Assembly (NCBI GenBank): GCA_947455285.1
Contig: CANGOK010000044.1
Coordinates: forward strand, 1 to 14,810
Origin: Beijerinckiaceae bacterium
Lineage (GTDB): Bacteria; Pseudomonadota; Alphaproteobacteria; Rhizobiales; Beijerinckiaceae
Length of the DNA: 14,810 nucleotides
Direction of reading: 5' to 3'
Shown: piece by piece, positions 13,392-14,810 of the stretch
Position numbering within the stretch: position 1 is the first letter of the stretch
Layout: each line of letters opens with the position of its first letter
Made by a program: the position numbers and the translations under genes
Notes under the pieces: generated by a model
What the model was told of the DNA's origin: nothing
What the model saw: the letters and a program-made list of their open reading frames with translations, nothing else
The model's database searches: none

Positions 13392-13851
13392 GGAACGTCC
13401 TCGCGCTTTGCTGCACCGGGGAGGCGGAGGGGGTGGAGGAAGAGCGCGCTGCTGTGGAGGAGAGCGGCTGCGGCGAAGATGAGTCCATCCCGGTCTTGAT
13501 GAATCGGGCGAGCAGAAAGCCTGCGGTCGCGGCTACGCCGACAAAAAGCGCTGGCTGGCGACGCGCGAAGTCCTGCGTCGCCTCGATAAGCTCCTCAACG
13601 GATTTGTCGCGTATGTCGTGAGAGAAATCTTCAGCCTTGGTTGCGGCTCGGCGAACCATTCCGGCCAACTGAGGGGCGTCGCCCGCAAGATCATCGGCGA
13701 AGCCATATGCAGAACGTGCGAGGCCTTCGACAAAGTCGGCGCCCGTGGCGATCGGCTGGTCAAGAAGGCCGCGCGCGGTCGTGGCCTCTTCGTCGCCCGA
13801 GGATTGCGCCTGAGCCTGAGTTTCAGTTGCGGCCTTGGGGTCGCCTTGCAT
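13381..13851 (-). CDS. Nutrient-deprivation-induced (Ndi)-like single-span membrane protein
   Basis: A 156-residue protein with a polar, Gln/Ala-rich start (1-25), an amphipathic helical middle (about 35-95) and the anchor FARRQPALFVGVAATAGFLL (95-114), followed by ARF and a Ser/Pro-rich tail. The middle and anchor recall Rhizobium proteins annotated as nutrient-deprivation-induced, which have a similar F-x-R-R-Q-P-hydrophobic stretch and often sit beside Holin-X and DUF3618 genes. The ATG at 13851 is preferred because GGAGAG (13856-13861) lies just upstream. A TTG start at 13899 in the same frame would fall upstream of the predicted promoter -10, so it cannot be used from that transcript. 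It is first in the operon and overlaps the next gene by 11 bases. Confidence 0.75.
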   Translation of the reverse strand: MQGDPKAATETQAQAQSSGDEEATTARGLLDQPIATGADFVEGLARSAYGFADDLAGDAPQLAGMVRRAATKAEDFSHDIRDKSVEELIEATQDFARRQPALFVGVAATAGFLLARFIKTGMDSSSPQPLSSTAARSSSTPSASPVQQSARTFHDA

Positions 13852-13881
13852 CGCACTCTCCAGTCTGTCCGACCTGCGCAA

Positions 13882-13907
13882 AACAGTCGTGCTGGCCAAT
13901 AAGTTCC
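13882..13907 (-). promoter_or_regulatory. EcfG-type general stress promoter of the membrane-protein operon
   Basis: On the minus strand GGAAC (13903-13907) is followed after 17 bases by TGTT (13882-13885). The alphaproteobacterial EcfG/RpoE2 consensus is GGAAC-N16/17-CGTT, so the -35 is perfect and the -10 matches three of four bases. Transcription would start near 13874, about 23 bases before the chosen ATG. The downstream gene set is of the stress-induced kind, which supports the call. Confidence 0.5.
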
Positions 13908-13923
13908 GCTGGCGGCCCCAAGG

Positions 13924-13949
13924 AGCGGCCTTGCGCGCCGCCGCGTTCC
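13924..13949 (-). promoter_or_regulatory. Second, weaker EcfG-like site upstream of the stress operon
   Basis: A second minus-strand GGAAC (13945-13949) has CGCT 17 bases on (13924-13927), again three of four matches to CGTT. It may be an upstream alternative start or chance in this GC-rich gap. It lies in the divergent region shared with the hydratase gene. Confidence 0.22.
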
Positions 13950-14015
13950 GTTTAAGTCTTGGACGGACAGCGCTGGCGACGCCGCGCCACGAAGCAAAAA
14001 TGCGAGGGGAAACGA

Positions 14016-14774
14016 ATGTCCGACCAGACGATCATCTGCACGCGCGGCCCGCGCGGCGTCGCCACCGTCACCTTGAATCGGCCCGAGCGCGGCAACGCGA
14101 TGAACCCGGCGTTGATCGACGCGCTGGGCGCCGCCATGCAGGAGCTTGGCGCTGATGACAGCGTGCGGGTGATTGTGCTGCGCGGCGCGGGCAAACACTT
14201 CTGCGCGGGAGCGGATGTGGGAGGGCGCGGCGAGGGCGAGCCGCGCTTCACGCTCGCGACCATGCTCGAGACCATCGAGAAGACGCCGAAGCCCACGATC
14301 GCCGTGGTGCAGGGCGCGGCGGCTGGCGGCGGCATGGCGGTCGCAGCCTGCTGCGACATCGTGATGGGAACGCCGGAAGCCTTCTTCACCATTCCCGAAG
14401 CGCGGCTTGGCATGGCGCCCTCGGTTACGCTGGCAGGCCTCTTCGTGCGCGCCATCGGCCTGCGCGCGTTCCGGCGCTATGGTTATTCGGGCGAGCGCAT
14501 CGTCGCGCAGGAGGCGCATCGGCTCGGGCTCGTGAGCGAGATCGCTTCTACCGATGAAATGGACGCGCGCCTCGAAGCGCTCATCGACGCCCTGCTGCAT
14601 GGGGCGCCCGGCGCCATCGCAACCCTGAAAGCGCGTGTCGCCGATTTCGCTGCGCCGCCGATCTCCATGCTCTTTGATCCGGCGGTGCGCGACGCGCGCC
14701 ATGCGCGCAGTCCTGAAGCCGACGAGGGCATCGCCGCCTTCAAGGAGAAGCGCAAGCCGAGCTGGTATCTTTAA
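14016..14774 (+). CDS. Enoyl-CoA hydratase/isomerase family protein
   Basis: A 252-residue crotonase-fold protein, a normal length. The first oxyanion-hole loop is KHFCAGADV (60-68); the second is QGAAAGGGMAVAACCDIV (99-116). Of the two glutamates used by enoyl-CoA hydratase, the second is retained (E128 in IPEARLG), but the first is replaced by A108 in GGGMA. The stretch GMAPSVTLAGLFVRAIGLRA and the RRYGYSGERI helix look like methylglutaconyl-CoA hydratase (LiuC) or related enzymes, which also lack the first glutamate. The tail AAFKEKRKPSWYL is typical. The start at 14016 has GAGGGGA at 14004-14010; the upstream in-frame ATG at 13959 has no comparable site. It may hydrate or isomerise a CoA ester, possibly downstream of the CoA-transferase, though it is separated from it by the stress operon. 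Confidence 0.87.
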   Translation: MSDQTIICTRGPRGVATVTLNRPERGNAMNPALIDALGAAMQELGADDSVRVIVLRGAGKHFCAGADVGGRGEGEPRFTLATMLETIEKTPKPTIAVVQGAAAGGGMAVAACCDIVMGTPEAFFTIPEARLGMAPSVTLAGLFVRAIGLRAFRRYGYSGERIVAQEAHRLGLVSEIASTDEMDARLEALIDALLHGAPGAIATLKARVADFAAPPISMLFDPAVRDARHARSPEADEGIAAFKEKRKPSWYL

Positions 14775-14775
14775 G

Positions 14776-14793
14776 GGGGCGTTACTTCGCCCC
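14776..14793. terminator. Small hairpin between convergent gene ends
   Basis: GGGGCG (14776-14781) and CGCCCC (14788-14793) form a perfect six-base stem around a six-base loop just after the hydratase stop codon. No T-run follows on either strand, so termination ability is uncertain. Confidence 0.25.
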
Positions 14794-14810
14794 GCCGCCA
14801 GTCTGGTTCA
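14782..14810 (-). CDS. Possible C-terminal end of a minus-strand gene (partial)
   Basis: On the minus strand the last bases read as codons for NQTGGGAK followed by TAA (14782-14784), with no stop before the window edge. The convergent placement, seven bases after the hydratase stop, is what a neighbouring gene end would look like. Only eight residues are visible, so neither family nor reality of the gene can be shown. Confidence 0.3.

Noticed and set aside
13533..14702. Long minus-strand frame (about 389 codons) opposite the hydratase and running through the divergent gap
   Set aside because: It overlaps two well-supported genes and a promoter region, has no domain signal and an Arg/Ala-rich composition typical of shadow frames.

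Overview
The window is about 14.8 kb of high-GC DNA. The gene content suggests an alphaproteobacterium, probably of the order Hyphomicrobiales (Rhizobiales). The clues are the Rhizobiales-style stress cassette (an Ndi-like protein, a Holin-X protein and a DUF3618 protein), a GGAAC-type stress promoter in front of it, and two copies of a GC-rich palindromic intergenic repeat. No rRNA, tRNA, CRISPR array, insertion sequence or phage structural gene was seen.

Layout. At 1-197 is the 3' end of a solute-binding-protein gene, followed at 273-479 by an orphan HicB-like fragment. From 543 to 11599 lies a catabolic region arranged as alternating transcription units: (minus) a Tat-exported ACMSD-like amidohydrolase and a zeta-class GST isomerase; (plus) an extradiol-type VOC dioxygenase and an ABC solute-binding protein; (minus) a class III CoA-transferase; (plus) an alpha/beta hydrolase, a luciferase-like flavin monooxygenase and an FMN reductase; (minus) an SDR dehydrogenase and an isochorismatase-type cysteine hydrolase; (plus) a phthalate-type Rieske oxygenase. 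From 13851 down to 11655 (minus) is a compact four-gene operon of small membrane proteins. At 14016-14774 (plus) is an enoyl-CoA hydratase/isomerase-family gene. The last 29 bases look like the tail of a further minus-strand gene.

How it may work together. The enzymes fit oxidative breakdown of an aromatic or N-heteroaromatic compound: ring hydroxylation or demethylation (Rieske), dehydrogenation (SDR), extradiol cleavage (VOC), flavin monooxygenation (LLM plus reductase), C-C or C-N hydrolysis (alpha/beta hydrolase and isochorismatase-like enzyme), decarboxylation (amidohydrolase), cis-trans isomerisation (zeta GST) and CoA-dependent finishing steps (CoA-transferase, hydratase). A lone binding protein would capture the substrate. 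The substrate cannot be read from sequence alone. No transcription factor, Rieske reductase, or ABC permease or ATPase is present in the window.

Most notable observations: (1) two copies of a roughly 145-bp structured palindromic repeat, each between convergent genes, with compensatory changes in an internal hairpin; one copy supplies the C-terminus and stop codon of the CoA-transferase; (2) an EcfG-like promoter before the membrane-protein operon, whose proteins repeatedly carry an R-x-x-P plus Gly/Ala-rich helix resembling the ElaB/YqjD (DUF883) anchor; (3) a 15-bp palindrome inside the spacer of the predicted Rieske promoter; (4) a gene set whose chemistry resembles Rut/Nic-type N-heterocycle pathways without matching either.
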